A stretch of 64,000 nt of DNA from Sulfonitrofixus sp039714575 (GTDB taxonomy: Bacteria > Campylobacterota > Campylobacteria > Campylobacterales > Sulfurimonadaceae): positions 10,401 to 74,400 of the forward strand of contig JBDLJE010000003.1 in the NCBI GenBank assembly GCA_039714575.1, written 5' to 3'. The notes under the pieces were generated by a model. The model had not been told where the DNA came from. It worked only from the letters and a program-made list of their open reading frames with translations, and did not search any database. How positions within the stretch are numbered: position 1 is the first letter of the stretch; every line of letters begins with the position of its first letter. A program made the position numbers and the translations under genes. Shown here in pieces: positions 42,821-51,819 of the stretch.

Positions 42821-44194
42821 TTATTTGTAACGCCAGATAGCCATATCTTCATTAACAGCATTATCACTGATACCTGTTGTAACTAGGTTGCCTTTAGCGT
42901 CAATGACTACAGCGTATCCCATGTCATCACGATCGCCTCCTGAAGCATTATGGTCTGTAACATACCCGACACCGTTGAAAGTGGTGTCCAGGGTTCCGTC
43001 ACTCCTGTAGCGCCAGATAGCCAAGTCGTAATCATTGCTGTTTTGACTTGTTCCTGCCACTACGATCTTGCCGTTAGCATCTATGGTTACAGAGTACCCA
43101 ATATCAAAACCGGCACCTCCGGCAGCCCCGTTATGCATCACATATCCGACACCGTTAAACGTAGTGTCCAGACTTCCATTGCTGTCATAACGCCAGATAA
43201 CCATGTCGTAGGTGTTAATAAGGTTTGTACTATAGCCGGCCACTATGATCTTTCCATCAGCATCTATGGCTATAGCGTATCCACCATCATTACTGGAGCC
43301 TCCGGAAGCATTATTGTCCGTGACGTAACCGACACCGTTAAAAGTACTGTCCAGACTTCCATTGCTGTCATAACGCCAGAGAGTCATAGCAAGATTGTTG
43401 ATATTTTCGCTGGCTCCTGCTACAAGAACCTTACTGTCCGCATCAGTCGTTATGGCGTTTCCATAATCATGACCGGAACCTCCGGCAGCACCGCTATGTA
43501 CCGCAAAACCGACACCGTTAAAAGTACTGTCCAGACTTCCACTGCTGTTATAGCGCCAGATGACCATGTCATATTTGCCACTGCTGTTTCTGCTAGACCC
43601 GGTTACCAGGATCTTACCGTTGGCATCAATGGTTACAGCCTTTCCATAATCATAAGTACCGCCTCCGGCAGCATCATGATGTGTTACGTATCCGATGCCA
43701 TTAAAAGTTGTATCTATATCTCCATCACTGTTATAACGCCAGATGATCATGTCCAGCGTTGCACTGTACCCTGCTACTACGATCTTGCCGTCAGCGTCAA
43801 GCACCACAGAATTCCCGTTGTCGTTACCGCCGTTGTTTCCGGCACTGCTGTCATCCGTAACATAGCCGGTACCGTTAAAGGTAGTATCCGGGGTACCGTC
43901 ACAGTTGTAGCGCCAAATGACCATGTCATCATACAAAAGAGTATCGGAAAAACTGCTTCCGGCCACTACGATCTTGCCGTCAGCATCGATGACCAGGCTT
44001 CGTCCCTCATCATCACCGGAACCTCCGGAGACATTGTCGTCTGTGACATACCCGACACCATTAAACGAGGGGTCCAGCTCTCCTATGGCACTGTTTGTGC
44101 CGCCTGCATCACTGCTGTCACTACTGCACGCTGTCATCACAACCACTGCCGAAACCGGTGCCAATATTGTCAATATATTCTTCATAATCTTCAT
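42821..44194 (-). CDS. Delta-60 repeat lipoprotein
   Basis: 457 residues. A lipoprotein signal ends in VVVMTACSSDSS. Seven units of about 60 residues then follow, each with LDxTFNGVGYVT, an xDYGxAVxIDAxGKIVVAGxS core and a closing MVIWRYNSDGS. This is the delta-60 repeat (TIGR02608), predicted to fold as a beta-propeller, so seven units would close one ring. The protein should sit on the outer membrane or be surface-exposed. Ligand unknown. It stands alone in an accessory region. Confidence 0.9.
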   Translation of the reverse strand: MKIMKNILTILAPVSAVVVMTACSSDSSDAGGTNSAIGELDPSFNGVGYVTDDNVSGGSGDDEGRSLVIDADGKIVVAGSSFSDTLLYDDMVIWRYNCDGTPDTTFNGTGYVTDDSSAGNNGGNDNGNSVVLDADGKIVVAGYSATLDMIIWRYNSDGDIDTTFNGIGYVTHHDAAGGGTYDYGKAVTIDANGKILVTGSSRNSSGKYDMVIWRYNSSGSLDSTFNGVGFAVHSGAAGGSGHDYGNAITTDADSKVLVAGASENINNLAMTLWRYDSNGSLDSTFNGVGYVTDNNASGGSSNDGGYAIAIDADGKIIVAGYSTNLINTYDMVIWRYDSNGSLDTTFNGVGYVMHNGAAGGAGFDIGYSVTIDANGKIVVAGTSQNSNDYDLAIWRYRSDGTLDTTFNGVGYVTDHNASGGDRDDMGYAVVIDAKGNLVTTGISDNAVNEDMAIWRYK

Positions 44195-44213
44195 CGGAAC
44201 TCCTTGTACGTCA

Positions 44214-44245
44214 TAAAAGAGAAACTCTCTCTTTTACCTATTATA
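44214..44245 (-). promoter_or_regulatory. Promoter of the delta-60 lipoprotein gene with palindrome at the start point
   Basis: On the minus strand TATAAT occupies 44240-44245. A 9-bp inverted repeat TAAAAGAGA / TCTCTTTTA (44214-44222 and 44228-44236) overlaps the expected transcription start and may be an operator or a leader hairpin. Confidence 0.35.
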
Positions 44246-44434
44246 CAACTTAGTTCCAGAAGTTATTATAAGTGTATGACAAATATAAAAAAACATATTG
44301 GAGCTGATAGTTAATTTGAAAGAAATAATATTGTAACTTTTTGGCTAGAGCATGCGAGACTTGCTATAAAGGCAGAGGTGAACGTTATTGCTTTCTATTC
44401 TCTTCGAAGGGGATGGAAGACATATAATAATGTC

Positions 44435-44701
44435 TTACGCCGAACGGGCGTTTTCAAACATTCCGCGTGCTTGGTAGTTCTTTATCTTGACCAAGTGGGG
44501 GAAGAACTCTTTTTTGGTGCTGTCGCGCAGTATCTGTATCTTGCAGAACTCTAGTGCTTCATCGATGTCGAATCGTATGGCACTTTCATGCCCAAGTTCA
44601 TTTTCATGTGTAACAGGGGTGTGGGCACTGATCCACTGACTTAATCGAACAGCAAGTTCTTGATTCATTATGGCCGCTATTTCATTTGACGATATAAACA
44701 T
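44435..44701 (-). CDS. Small protein of unknown function (88 residues)
   Basis: 88 residues, MFISSNEIAAIMNQELAVRL at the start, ending NYQARGMFENARSA. A good AGAGGACA ribosome binding site precedes the ATG and the frame uses normal codons, so it is probably real. Helical and soluble. No family recognised. Confidence 0.6.
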   Translation of the reverse strand: MFISSNEIAAIMNQELAVRLSQWISAHTPVTHENELGHESAIRFDIDEALEFCKIQILRDSTKKEFFPHLVKIKNYQARGMFENARSA

Positions 44702-44857
44702 AAGTTGTCCTCTATTTTTGAGGGTAGTTTATATAACTTGTATTGCGAGAGAGATACTGAAACATAACACTAGCGTTACGAAAGTGGGAGTAAAAGTTTT
44801 AGTAGTTTGAGTTTTGGGTGCGTTCCCATCAAAAACGATGGGAAGGAGTAGGGAAGC

Positions 44858-45247
44858 TTAGTAAGCGAGTGCTGAAAGCCTTAACTGCGTGTATTGATGA
44901 ACGATGTTCTCCATTCTGATGCTTGAAAACACGGCAACGATGAAAGTGAGAACAAAGGCATAACTGTAGTCAAAGTTCAGTACATACGAGATAGATGAAA
45001 ATGCAAACAACGGTATGGCTACAAAGAAGACACCCAGCAGAAGCTTGATGTTCAACTTAACGTTTTTCATAAAAGCCGAACAGCTGCCTTCTCTACAGAC
45101 AAGAGGATCTTCCTCTAATGTGTTAAGCTCATTTGAGAGGTTGATCTGCAGACCTCTCTTCTTATACTTGTTTTCACTTTTTTCGACTATCGTCTTCAAA
45201 CTGTTAAGTAAAAAACTGTCTGTTACGTTTAAAAATAGATTTTTCAT
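44858..45247 (-). CDS. Two-TM protein of unknown function
   Basis: 129 residues from the ATG at 45247, which has AAAGGTGA upstream. An in-frame start 66 nt earlier lacks one. The N-terminal soluble part (MKNLFLNVTDSFLLNSLKTI) has one C-x4-C pair (CREGSC). Two hydrophobic helices then follow at about 70-90 and 97-112 (KLLLGVFFVAIPLFAFSSIS, YAFVLTFIVAVFSSI). No family recognised. Confidence 0.6.
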   Translation of the reverse strand: MKNLFLNVTDSFLLNSLKTIVEKSENKYKKRGLQINLSNELNTLEEDPLVCREGSCSAFMKNVKLNIKLLLGVFFVAIPLFAFSSISYVLNFDYSYAFVLTFIVAVFSSIRMENIVHQYTQLRLSALAY

Positions 45248-45330
45248 AACATTCACCTTTATCCTCTTCGAAGTGTATCTTATATTATAGCATTTAATAA
45301 GTAAAAACACCATACATACAGGGTAATTAA

Positions 45331-45597
45331 GAGAGCCGCTCAGCGTTTAAACGGCGTTCGTACGATTTTCGTTATGCAGAACAAAATATTACAATTGGAG
45401 TCTCTGAGAATGTACCGTCTCGGTATTTTTTGAACATCGTTTTCGCTGCAACGCTGATCCATGAACTTGTCGGAGCGTTATATTTTGCAAATGTCAAAGG
45501 AAGCTTGATAAGCGGGGGACAGATCTCTCTTTCAGGGCTGTTTTATAACCTGTTTTTTACTACCTGGGCTGTTGCAGTATCTGCAGTACAAACCTGA
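45331..45597 (+). pseudogene. Possible coding remnant of a membrane protein
   Basis: An open frame of 88 codons follows an in-frame TAA and ends TGA 45595-45597, without ATG or GTG start. It reads like a membrane protein: RYFLNIVFAATLIHELVGAL and LSGLFYNLFFTTWAVAVSAV. Its last 55 nt overlap the 3' end of the minus-strand gene at 45543. It may be the C-terminal fragment of a gene broken by rearrangement. A chance open frame cannot be excluded. Confidence 0.3.
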
Positions 45598-46106
45598 GAA
45601 GTCAACGGCTCGATCAACTCAACGTGAAAAGATTGGCCTAACAGCAGTTTTTTTAATGCCAACTGGCGGGCATTTATAAACGCTACATCATCTGTGTGTT
45701 CGATTTCGGACAGGTTTGTGTTGTAGCCATCTGGTATAAAAATGTTGCCTATAGAGAGTTTTTTTACGCTGTTTGAGGGGCTGATCTTAATGCGGCCGCT
45801 AACGCTGGCTTCGTAGAAATGTATCATAAACCCGCTATGATAAGCAATTTTGGTTGTCCATGCAGCCTTCTTATCATTTAGATGATGGTCCTGACTGCTA
45901 ACGGTGTTGTAGACCTTTCCGTTGATCAGCAGGGTCGTGTCTTCAATAATATGGCCTTTGCCGCATCGTATTGCTTTTTCTGTGATGCTTTCAGTCGTGT
46001 CGTGCAGACAGAGCTTTTCATCAAACCCACTTACCAGTGTGACTGTGTTGCCAAGTATAGATTTATAGTCTTTTATTCTTGCCGGATTGGTTATTTTTAC
46101 AGTCAT
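45543..46106 (-). CDS. Protein of unknown function (187 residues)
   Basis: 187 residues with an AGAAGGCTG box before the ATG. No signal peptide or membrane helix. Beta-rich composition in the middle (TTKIAYHSGFMIHFYEASVS, SIGNIFIPDGYNTNLSEIEH). Cysteines near 33, 48 and 173. The last 18 residues (SQVCTADTATAQVVKNRL) lie where an oppositely oriented remnant may end, so the true C terminus could be altered. No family recognised. Confidence 0.6.
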   Translation of the reverse strand: MTVKITNPARIKDYKSILGNTVTLVSGFDEKLCLHDTTESITEKAIRCGKGHIIEDTTLLINGKVYNTVSSQDHHLNDKKAAWTTKIAYHSGFMIHFYEASVSGRIKISPSNSVKKLSIGNIFIPDGYNTNLSEIEHTDDVAFINARQLALKKLLLGQSFHVELIEPLTSQVCTADTATAQVVKNRL

Positions 46107-46316
46107 CAGCCTTCTTTCGAAAATTACCCATATTATAATGGAGTTTTTGAAAAAACCATAATATTGATGAATTTAATGTGAATTTTTACAGCAAATGATA
46201 GTTATTGAGTAGTATTTTGACATTATTGCTTCAGCAGTGGGTTTTTTTACGATGTTAAATTTCTGATATGAAGATAAAATAAAAGAGCCTCATGAAAAGA
46301 GAGCGTTTAAACTAGG

Positions 46317-46322
46317 TATAAT
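46317..46322 (+). promoter_or_regulatory. -10 box of ppaC
   Basis: TATAAT 36 nt before ATG 46359, followed by a direct repeat ATTCCAAAC / ATTCCAAAC at 46321-46329 and 46333-46341. Confidence 0.45.
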
Positions 46323-46358
46323 TCCAAACATTATTCCAAACTCTATAAGGCTATTGCT

Positions 46359-47276
46359 ATGTCAACATATATCTTCGGACACACTAATCCGGACTCTGAC
46401 TCTATTGTCGGGGCTATCTCGCTTTCATACTTGAAAAACCAGCTTGGTGAAGAGTGTGTTCCTACACGTCAGGGCAAGATCTCTGCTGAGACAGAGTTCA
46501 TCTTAAACAAGTTCGGCGGCGAGGTTCCTGAGCTTAAGACCTCGTATGCAGGCGAAGAGGTCTACATCATAGACTTCTCTGACTATGGTCAGGCACCCGA
46601 TGACATTAAAGAAGCGACGATCCTGGGTATTGTAGACCACCATAAACTGGGCGACATCATCACGTCAACACCGTTGGAGTGCTGGATCAGACCGATAGGC
46701 TGTTCAAACACGGTGGTCTATGAGATGTACAAGTCATTTGATGTTGAGATCCCTAAGAACATTGCCGGGATGATGATGTGTGCGATCCTCAGCGATACGG
46801 TGATCTTTAAGTCACCGACCTGTACGAAGGTCGATACCAAAGCGGTCAAAGAGCTTGCCAAGATAGCGGGTGTCGAGGACTACAAAGCAGTGGGTATGGA
46901 GATGTTCATTGTCAAGTCGGCAGTTGAGGGTGCGACAGGCAGAGAGCTTAATACACGTGACTACAAGCCGTTTGACATGAACGGCAACAAGATCGGTGTA
47001 AACCAGCTTGAGATGATAGACATCAGCGCCCTTGACGACAAAAAAGAGATGATCTTCGAAGATATGCAGAAGATGAAAGAAGAGGAGGGGCTTCATACGA
47101 TGATGGTTCTTCTGACAGACATTATGAAAGAGGGCTCTCAGATACTTGTTCTCAGTGACGATGCCAGTAAAATAGAGAGTGGACTTAATGTAAAACTGGA
47201 GAACAACGAAGCGTGGCTTGACGGTGTACTCAGCCGTAAAAAACAGATCATCCCTTTTATCCAACCGCAGTTTTAA
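46359..47276 (+). CDS. ppaC: Manganese-dependent (family II) inorganic pyrophosphatase
   Basis: 305 residues, typical length. DHH-superfamily metal ligands are visible: FGHTNPDSDSIVGAI (His8, Asp12, Asp14), YIIDFSDY and GIVDHHKLGD. The C-terminal DHHA2 domain ends SGLNVKLENNEAWLDGVLSR with the substrate-binding SRKKQIIP. It hydrolyses pyrophosphate in the cytoplasm, pulling biosynthetic reactions. No CBS regulatory insert. Confidence 0.97.
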   Translation: MSTYIFGHTNPDSDSIVGAISLSYLKNQLGEECVPTRQGKISAETEFILNKFGGEVPELKTSYAGEEVYIIDFSDYGQAPDDIKEATILGIVDHHKLGDIITSTPLECWIRPIGCSNTVVYEMYKSFDVEIPKNIAGMMMCAILSDTVIFKSPTCTKVDTKAVKELAKIAGVEDYKAVGMEMFIVKSAVEGATGRELNTRDYKPFDMNGNKIGVNQLEMIDISALDDKKEMIFEDMQKMKEEEGLHTMMVLLTDIMKEGSQILVLSDDASKIESGLNVKLENNEAWLDGVLSRKKQIIPFIQPQF

Positions 47277-47287
47277 CCACCTTTTAT

Positions 47288-47302
47288 CTCGGAGCTTCCG
47301 AG
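47288..47302. terminator. Hairpin between ppaC and ycaO
   Basis: CTCGGA-GCT-TCCGAG, a perfect 6-bp GC-rich stem 11 nt after the ppaC stop, with only a loose T-rich stretch after it. Probably a weak terminator or processing signal between ppaC and ycaO. Confidence 0.45.
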
Positions 47303-47345
47303 GTAACCTTCTTCTAAAAAGATCACAATAACGCAAAGGACACAT

Positions 47346-49097
47346 ATGTCAGAACAGACATTTATCAAAGGTAAAGACCGCGACTTAGAGTCCACAATAG
47401 AGACGATGCATGCCAAGCTGCAGGCCTGGGACATTCATGTCGAAGAGGCCTCTTGGTTGAACCCCGTCCCTTATGTCCACTCTCTGCATATCCGTGACAA
47501 AGAGTGCGCCCTCATGTTTACCAACGGCAAGGGTGCTGCTCAAAAGTCTTGTCTCGCCAGTGCCCTGGGTGAGTTCTTTGAGCGTATGAGCTGTAACTAC
47601 TTTTTTGCCGACTACTATCTGGGCGAAGAGATCAGTAACGGGGACTTTGTCCATTACCCTAATGAGAAGTGGTTTATTGATGAAGATGAAGAAGATGAGA
47701 TGCCGGAGGGTCTTTTAGACGACGATCTTTGGGAATTCTACGACCCCGAAGATGACCTTGAACCTGAAAACATCTTCGACTTTAACTCAGGTGCAGGTGA
47801 ACGCGGCATCTGTGCGCTCCCGTTTACACGCCAAAGCGATGAAGAGACGATCTACTTTCCCGTTAACATCATCGGCAACCTCTATGTCAGCAACGGTATG
47901 TCTGCCGGAAACAGTGTCAACGAGGCGAGAGTACAGGCACTTTCAGAGATCTGCGAACGTTATGTAAAAAACAAGATCATTGCCGAGGGGATCAGCCTGC
48001 CGGAGATCCCGCAAGAGGTCATTGCCCGTTTCCCGCACATCGAAGAGTCGATAGAGCAGCTGAAAACGCACGGCTTTAACCTGCGCATATCAGATGCGTC
48101 AATGGGCGGTGTCTTCCCGGTCATCAGTGTCACCCTTATGAACCCTGCAGACGGTTCTGTTCTGGCCTCGTTCGGTGCGCACCCCTGTTTTGAGGTGGCA
48201 TTGGAGAGAACTGTGACAGAACTGCTGCAAGGACGGGGGCTAGAGCAGGTCGATGACTTTACCGTTCCCTCTTTCAACAGAACAGAAGTGGCGGACAACC
48301 ATAACCTCGTCGAACATTTCATCAACTCGACCGGACTCATCTCTTATGACTTTTTCAGAAAAGAGAAAGATTATGAGTTTGTAGACTGGAACCACGACTC
48401 CGACACCCACACTGAGTTTGACTACCTCTGCGAGATCATCCATGAGAGAGACCTGGAGATCTACATCGCGGACTATCAGCACCTTGATGTCTATACCTGC
48501 CGCATCATCGTACCGGGGATGTCGGAGATCTATCCGGTGGAAGACCTGATATGGAGCAACAACAACGAAGGTGCTCACTACAGAGAGTACCTGCTCTCTT
48601 TGGACACGCTTGGCGAAGAGGGGTGGGAGAGCGTCCTCGAAAACCTTGAAGACGAAGACCTGCAAGACGTTCAAAAAGTTGCGGAGTTCATCGGTGTTGC
48701 CGCCGACGCAGGTACCGGGTGGGCCTCTCTGCAGGTCGGTACACTTAAGGGAATGCTGGCACTGGCGCTCGAAGATTATGAGAAAGCACTTGAATGGAAC
48801 AGCTGGTCTCTGCATATCGGTGAGCTGAGCCGGGAGGAGAAGCAGCACCATCAATGTGTCAATGCGCTCCTGAAGATCGTGTTGGACGATGAGAAGAGCT
48901 ATGGTAGCTACAGAGAGAGTCTAGAGCTTCTCTACGGTGCGAAGATGCTTCAGACCTGTGTTGACCTTGTTCAGAGCAAAACACAGTTCTACGGCCTCCA
49001 TTTCCCTGGTCTGAGTCTGGAAGGGTTCACGACACATCAGGCGCTTCTTGGTGGTTATAAAAAACTGCATAAAGCAAAACAAGAGAATTGGAGTTAA
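47346..49097 (+). CDS. ycaO: YcaO-domain protein (RimO accessory type)
   Basis: 583 residues, close to E. coli YcaO (586). The ATP-binding YcaO core includes KGAAQKSCLASALGEFFERMS, GNSVNEARVQALSEICERYV and VTELLQGRGLEQVDDF, whose acidic residues bind Mg-ATP. A C-terminal helical TPR-like part (GMLALALEDYEKALEWNSWS) follows. E. coli YcaO assists RimO in methylthiolation of ribosomal protein S12. No precursor peptide or RiPP gene is nearby, which favours the housekeeping role. Confidence 0.92.
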   Translation: MSEQTFIKGKDRDLESTIETMHAKLQAWDIHVEEASWLNPVPYVHSLHIRDKECALMFTNGKGAAQKSCLASALGEFFERMSCNYFFADYYLGEEISNGDFVHYPNEKWFIDEDEEDEMPEGLLDDDLWEFYDPEDDLEPENIFDFNSGAGERGICALPFTRQSDEETIYFPVNIIGNLYVSNGMSAGNSVNEARVQALSEICERYVKNKIIAEGISLPEIPQEVIARFPHIEESIEQLKTHGFNLRISDASMGGVFPVISVTLMNPADGSVLASFGAHPCFEVALERTVTELLQGRGLEQVDDFTVPSFNRTEVADNHNLVEHFINSTGLISYDFFRKEKDYEFVDWNHDSDTHTEFDYLCEIIHERDLEIYIADYQHLDVYTCRIIVPGMSEIYPVEDLIWSNNNEGAHYREYLLSLDTLGEEGWESVLENLEDEDLQDVQKVAEFIGVAADAGTGWASLQVGTLKGMLALALEDYEKALEWNSWSLHIGELSREEKQHHQCVNALLKIVLDDEKSYGSYRESLELLYGAKMLQTCVDLVQSKTQFYGLHFPGLSLEGFTTHQALLGGYKKLHKAKQENWS

Positions 49098-49098
49098 G

Positions 49099-49332
49099 AT
49101 GAGCGATGAGCACAAAAACAACCCGCTTCACGGCATAACACTTAAGATGATACTGACTGACCTGGTTGAGCATTACGGCTGGAAAGAGTTGTCCAACTAT
49201 GTCGAGATACGCTGTTTTTACAACGACCCCTCTATAAACTCAAGCCTGAAGTTCTTACGAAAGACACCCTGGGCAAGAAAGAAGGTCGAGGAGCTCTATA
49301 TCGACATGCTCAAAGATAACGCCAAAAGATAA
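49099..49332 (+). CDS. VF530 / DUF2132 family protein
   Basis: 77 residues from ATG 49099, 1 nt after the ycaO stop, with GGAG at 49090-49093. An upstream in-frame ATG at 49048 lies inside ycaO. The sequence NPLHGITLKMILTDLVEHYG, IRCFYNDPSINSSLKFLRKT and PWARKKVEELY is the compact DNA-binding-like VF530 fold. Function unknown. Likely co-translated with ycaO. Confidence 0.88.
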   Translation: MSDEHKNNPLHGITLKMILTDLVEHYGWKELSNYVEIRCFYNDPSINSSLKFLRKTPWARKKVEELYIDMLKDNAKR

Positions 49333-49401
49333 GCACTTTCGTGTTGTAACATGCAGACGTAAATGATACAATGCATTTTGAATTTACATTAGGAATCATC
49401 A

Positions 49402-50616
49402 TTGATACATAAAGTCAAAAAATATGCCACGACCAACACCTTAGTCCTGCTGGGAATAGGGTTTGGTGTTCTCTTTGGGATCTACTTCCCCGAACTTGCG
49501 CTGCAGCAAAAAGTCATCGGTTCAGCCTTTATCGCTTTTTTAAAGATGCTGGTAGTGCCGCTTGTCTTTGCAAGCATCTACACGGCCATTTTGGGTCTGG
49601 GGTCGCTTCACCACCTTAAGACCATCGGCGGGCGTACCATAGGGTTTTACGTTCTGACAACAGCCTTGGCCGTCGTCTTGGCGATCGTTGCGATGAACAT
49701 CTTTACGATCGGCGCACCGGTCAGCAGCGAGGGACTTGAGTTTGAAAAGGCTGCGACGATAGCACCGTTCTCTTTTCAGGCGATGATACTCAGTTTTATC
49801 CCGACGAATGTCTTTGGCTCACTGGCAAACGGTGCGATGATGCAGATCATTGTCTTTGCCATTCTTTTCGGTGTGGCGTCTCTCTATCTTAAAAAAGAGG
49901 AGCAGGACTCTATGAACCTCTTCTTTACAGCGGTGAGCAATGTCATGTTGAAGATGGCCGAGTGGGTTATCTTGATGACGCCGATCGGTGTGTTCAGTCT
50001 TATCTCTTATGTTATTGCAGAACAGGGCATCGATGTTATCTTGGATCTATGGTCATATATACTGCTTGTGGTAGGGGTTGTCCTCTTTCACGGCATCATC
50101 ACACTGCCTGCAGTGTTGGCCTTTTTCGGCCGTGTTAACCCTTACCAATACCTCTCTGATGTCCGAGAAGCACCGATCATGGCCTTCTCTACAGCCTCAT
50201 CTGCTGCGACGCTGCCGGTCTCCATGCGTGTTGTTGAAGAGATGGGTGAGGTCGATACGAAAACAGCCTCTTTTGTTCTGCCGCTTGGTGCAACGGTCTC
50301 TATGGACGGTACGGCTGCATACCTGACGGTTGCGGTGCTCTACATCGCCAACCTTGCCGGCGTAGACCTTAGTTTTGGCGACCAGGTCCTTTTGGGTGTG
50401 ACCGTTGTGGCCTTGAGTGTCGGTGTTGCGGCACTGCCGAGTGCCTCGCTGGTGATGATGGTCGTCATCTTAAACCAGATAGGCCTGCCTGTTGAGTACA
50501 TCGCACTGATCGTTGCAGTTGACCGCATCTTGGATATGTGCCGTACCTCGCTTAACGTCACCTCCGACCTGGTGGTGACCAAGATCGTCGACCAGTATGA
50601 AAAGAGACGTGTTTAA
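49402..50616 (+). CDS. Dicarboxylate/amino acid:cation symporter (DAACS family)
   Basis: 404 residues from TTG 49402 with AGGA at 49391-49394. Eight helices plus the two re-entrant loops are recognisable: the Ser-rich HP1 MAFSTASSAATLPVSMRVVE, the NMDGT-like motif TVSMDGTAAYLTVAVLYIAN (usually NMDGT, here SMDGT), and HP2 VALSVGVAALPSASLVMMVV. The final helix DRILDMCRTSLNVTSDLVVT holds the substrate and cation residues (R, N, D). It imports glutamate, aspartate or C4-dicarboxylates with Na+ or H+. Confidence 0.94.
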   Translation: MIHKVKKYATTNTLVLLGIGFGVLFGIYFPELALQQKVIGSAFIAFLKMLVVPLVFASIYTAILGLGSLHHLKTIGGRTIGFYVLTTALAVVLAIVAMNIFTIGAPVSSEGLEFEKAATIAPFSFQAMILSFIPTNVFGSLANGAMMQIIVFAILFGVASLYLKKEEQDSMNLFFTAVSNVMLKMAEWVILMTPIGVFSLISYVIAEQGIDVILDLWSYILLVVGVVLFHGIITLPAVLAFFGRVNPYQYLSDVREAPIMAFSTASSAATLPVSMRVVEEMGEVDTKTASFVLPLGATVSMDGTAAYLTVAVLYIANLAGVDLSFGDQVLLGVTVVALSVGVAALPSASLVMMVVILNQIGLPVEYIALIVAVDRILDMCRTSLNVTSDLVVTKIVDQYEKRRV

Positions 50617-50621
50617 GCTGC

Positions 50622-51305
50622 ATGCTGTCAATAGAGCTTCTTTATGAAAACAGTGCCTTTGTCCTTATAGACAAGCCTGCAGGCCTCAATTTTCACAGTG
50701 AAGAGGAGGCGGGGCTTGTCGTTCAGACAAAAGAGCTGCTGGAACTCGAAGAGCTTTACCCTGTTCACCGTCTGGACAAGATGACCTCGGGTCTGGTGCT
50801 TTTTGCCAAGACGAAAGAGGCGGCGCGTGAGTTTGGCAGGATGTTTGAAGCACGTGAGGTCGAGAAGTATTATCTGGCGCTCTCGCTGCGCAAGCCTAAG
50901 AAGAAGCAGGGGTGGATAAAAGGGGACATGCAGAGCGCGCGCCGCGGCAGCTGGATGTTTGCCAAGACCAATGATAACCCCGCTGTTACCCAGTTCCACT
51001 CAACAGCACTTCGAGAAGGCGAAAGAGGCTTTTTGGTCAAACCGCATACGGGAAAGACCCACCAGATCAGAGTCGCTCTTAAAAGCATCGGCTCGCCGAT
51101 CGCCGGCGACATCCGTTATGCGCAGAGTGATGAGGCCAAAAAAGAGGAGAGAGGCTACCTGCATGCCTATGCGCTGCGTTTTACCTTTGAGAATGAAGAG
51201 TATGCTTTTGTTCAAGCGCCGAAAGAGGGTGCACGTTTTTTAAGTGGAGAGTTTCGCGAGACACTCTCTTCAGTCTGGGCAAAACCGTGGGAGCTTTTTA
51301 GATGA
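50622..51305 (+). CDS. RluA-family pseudouridine synthase
   Basis: 227 residues. The catalytic motif VHRLDKMTSGLVLFAKT contains the nucleophile Asp in HRLD. KPAGLNFHSEE and LVKPHTGKTHQIRVALKSIG are further family markers. No S4 domain. It resembles the short RluA-like group of unclear RNA target. The gene starts 5 nt after the symporter stop and overlaps the PH-domain gene by 4 nt. Confidence 0.9.
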   Translation: MLSIELLYENSAFVLIDKPAGLNFHSEEEAGLVVQTKELLELEELYPVHRLDKMTSGLVLFAKTKEAAREFGRMFEAREVEKYYLALSLRKPKKKQGWIKGDMQSARRGSWMFAKTNDNPAVTQFHSTALREGERGFLVKPHTGKTHQIRVALKSIGSPIAGDIRYAQSDEAKKEERGYLHAYALRFTFENEEYAFVQAPKEGARFLSGEFRETLSSVWAKPWELFR

Positions 51306-51808
51306 AAGAGATAGAGAATATCCTGCATGAAGGCGAAAGTGTCTTGGTCGATGCCAGTCTCTCAAAGACATTTTACAGTAGTATTATCTCTCTCTATCTT
51401 CTTGGTATTATTCTGTTTATGATCGGGTATGAGTATGAGATCGGTATCATCGGTGTGGTGCTCATCTTGCGAACGGCCTACATTCACTACTACGAGGTCA
51501 AAGAGAAGGCCTCTTACCACTGTGTGTTGACACAAGAGCGCCTCATTATCCACAAAGGGTATAAAAAACGTGAGATCTTCCCCATCCCTCTTGAAGAGAT
51601 CAGAACTATCTATGTCAAACCACTGAATGAACGTCTTAAAAATGTACTTGATGTGGGAACAATAGAGGTTCTTACAACCGATGGCGGCCGCTACGTCATC
51701 AGCCATATCAAAGAGCCGTATGTCTATCATAAAGCGATCATCGGGGATGTTGTGAGTGCTACGAGTTATGCGAGTAAGAAGAAAAAAAGAGGGAAAGGTA
51801 GAGGCTAG
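51302..51808 (+). CDS. Bacterial PH-domain membrane protein
   Basis: 168 residues. Two adjacent hydrophobic helices (about 28-60) are followed by a PH-like domain YHCVLTQERLIIHKGYKKRE and IPLEEIRTIYVKP, then VGTIEVLTTDGGRYVISHIK, the pattern of bPH_2/YdbT-type proteins. C-terminal basic tail KKKKRGKGRG. Function unknown; probably membrane-surface binding. Convergent with the AT-rich gene cluster at 51820. Confidence 0.8.
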   Translation: MKEIENILHEGESVLVDASLSKTFYSSIISLYLLGIILFMIGYEYEIGIIGVVLILRTAYIHYYEVKEKASYHCVLTQERLIIHKGYKKREIFPIPLEEIRTIYVKPLNERLKNVLDVGTIEVLTTDGGRYVISHIKEPYVYHKAIIGDVVSATSYASKKKKRGKGRG

Positions 51809-51819
51809 ATAATATTCTA

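Noticed and set aside
42950..44314. Long plus-strand open frame opposite the delta-60 gene
   Set aside because: It is a mirror of the repeated minus-strand gene, whose lipobox and repeat logic are clear.
47346..49097. RiPP (thiazole/oxazole peptide) biosynthesis locus from YcaO
   Set aside because: The protein has the length and layout of E. coli YcaO, and no precursor peptide, dehydrogenase or E1-like gene is adjacent.
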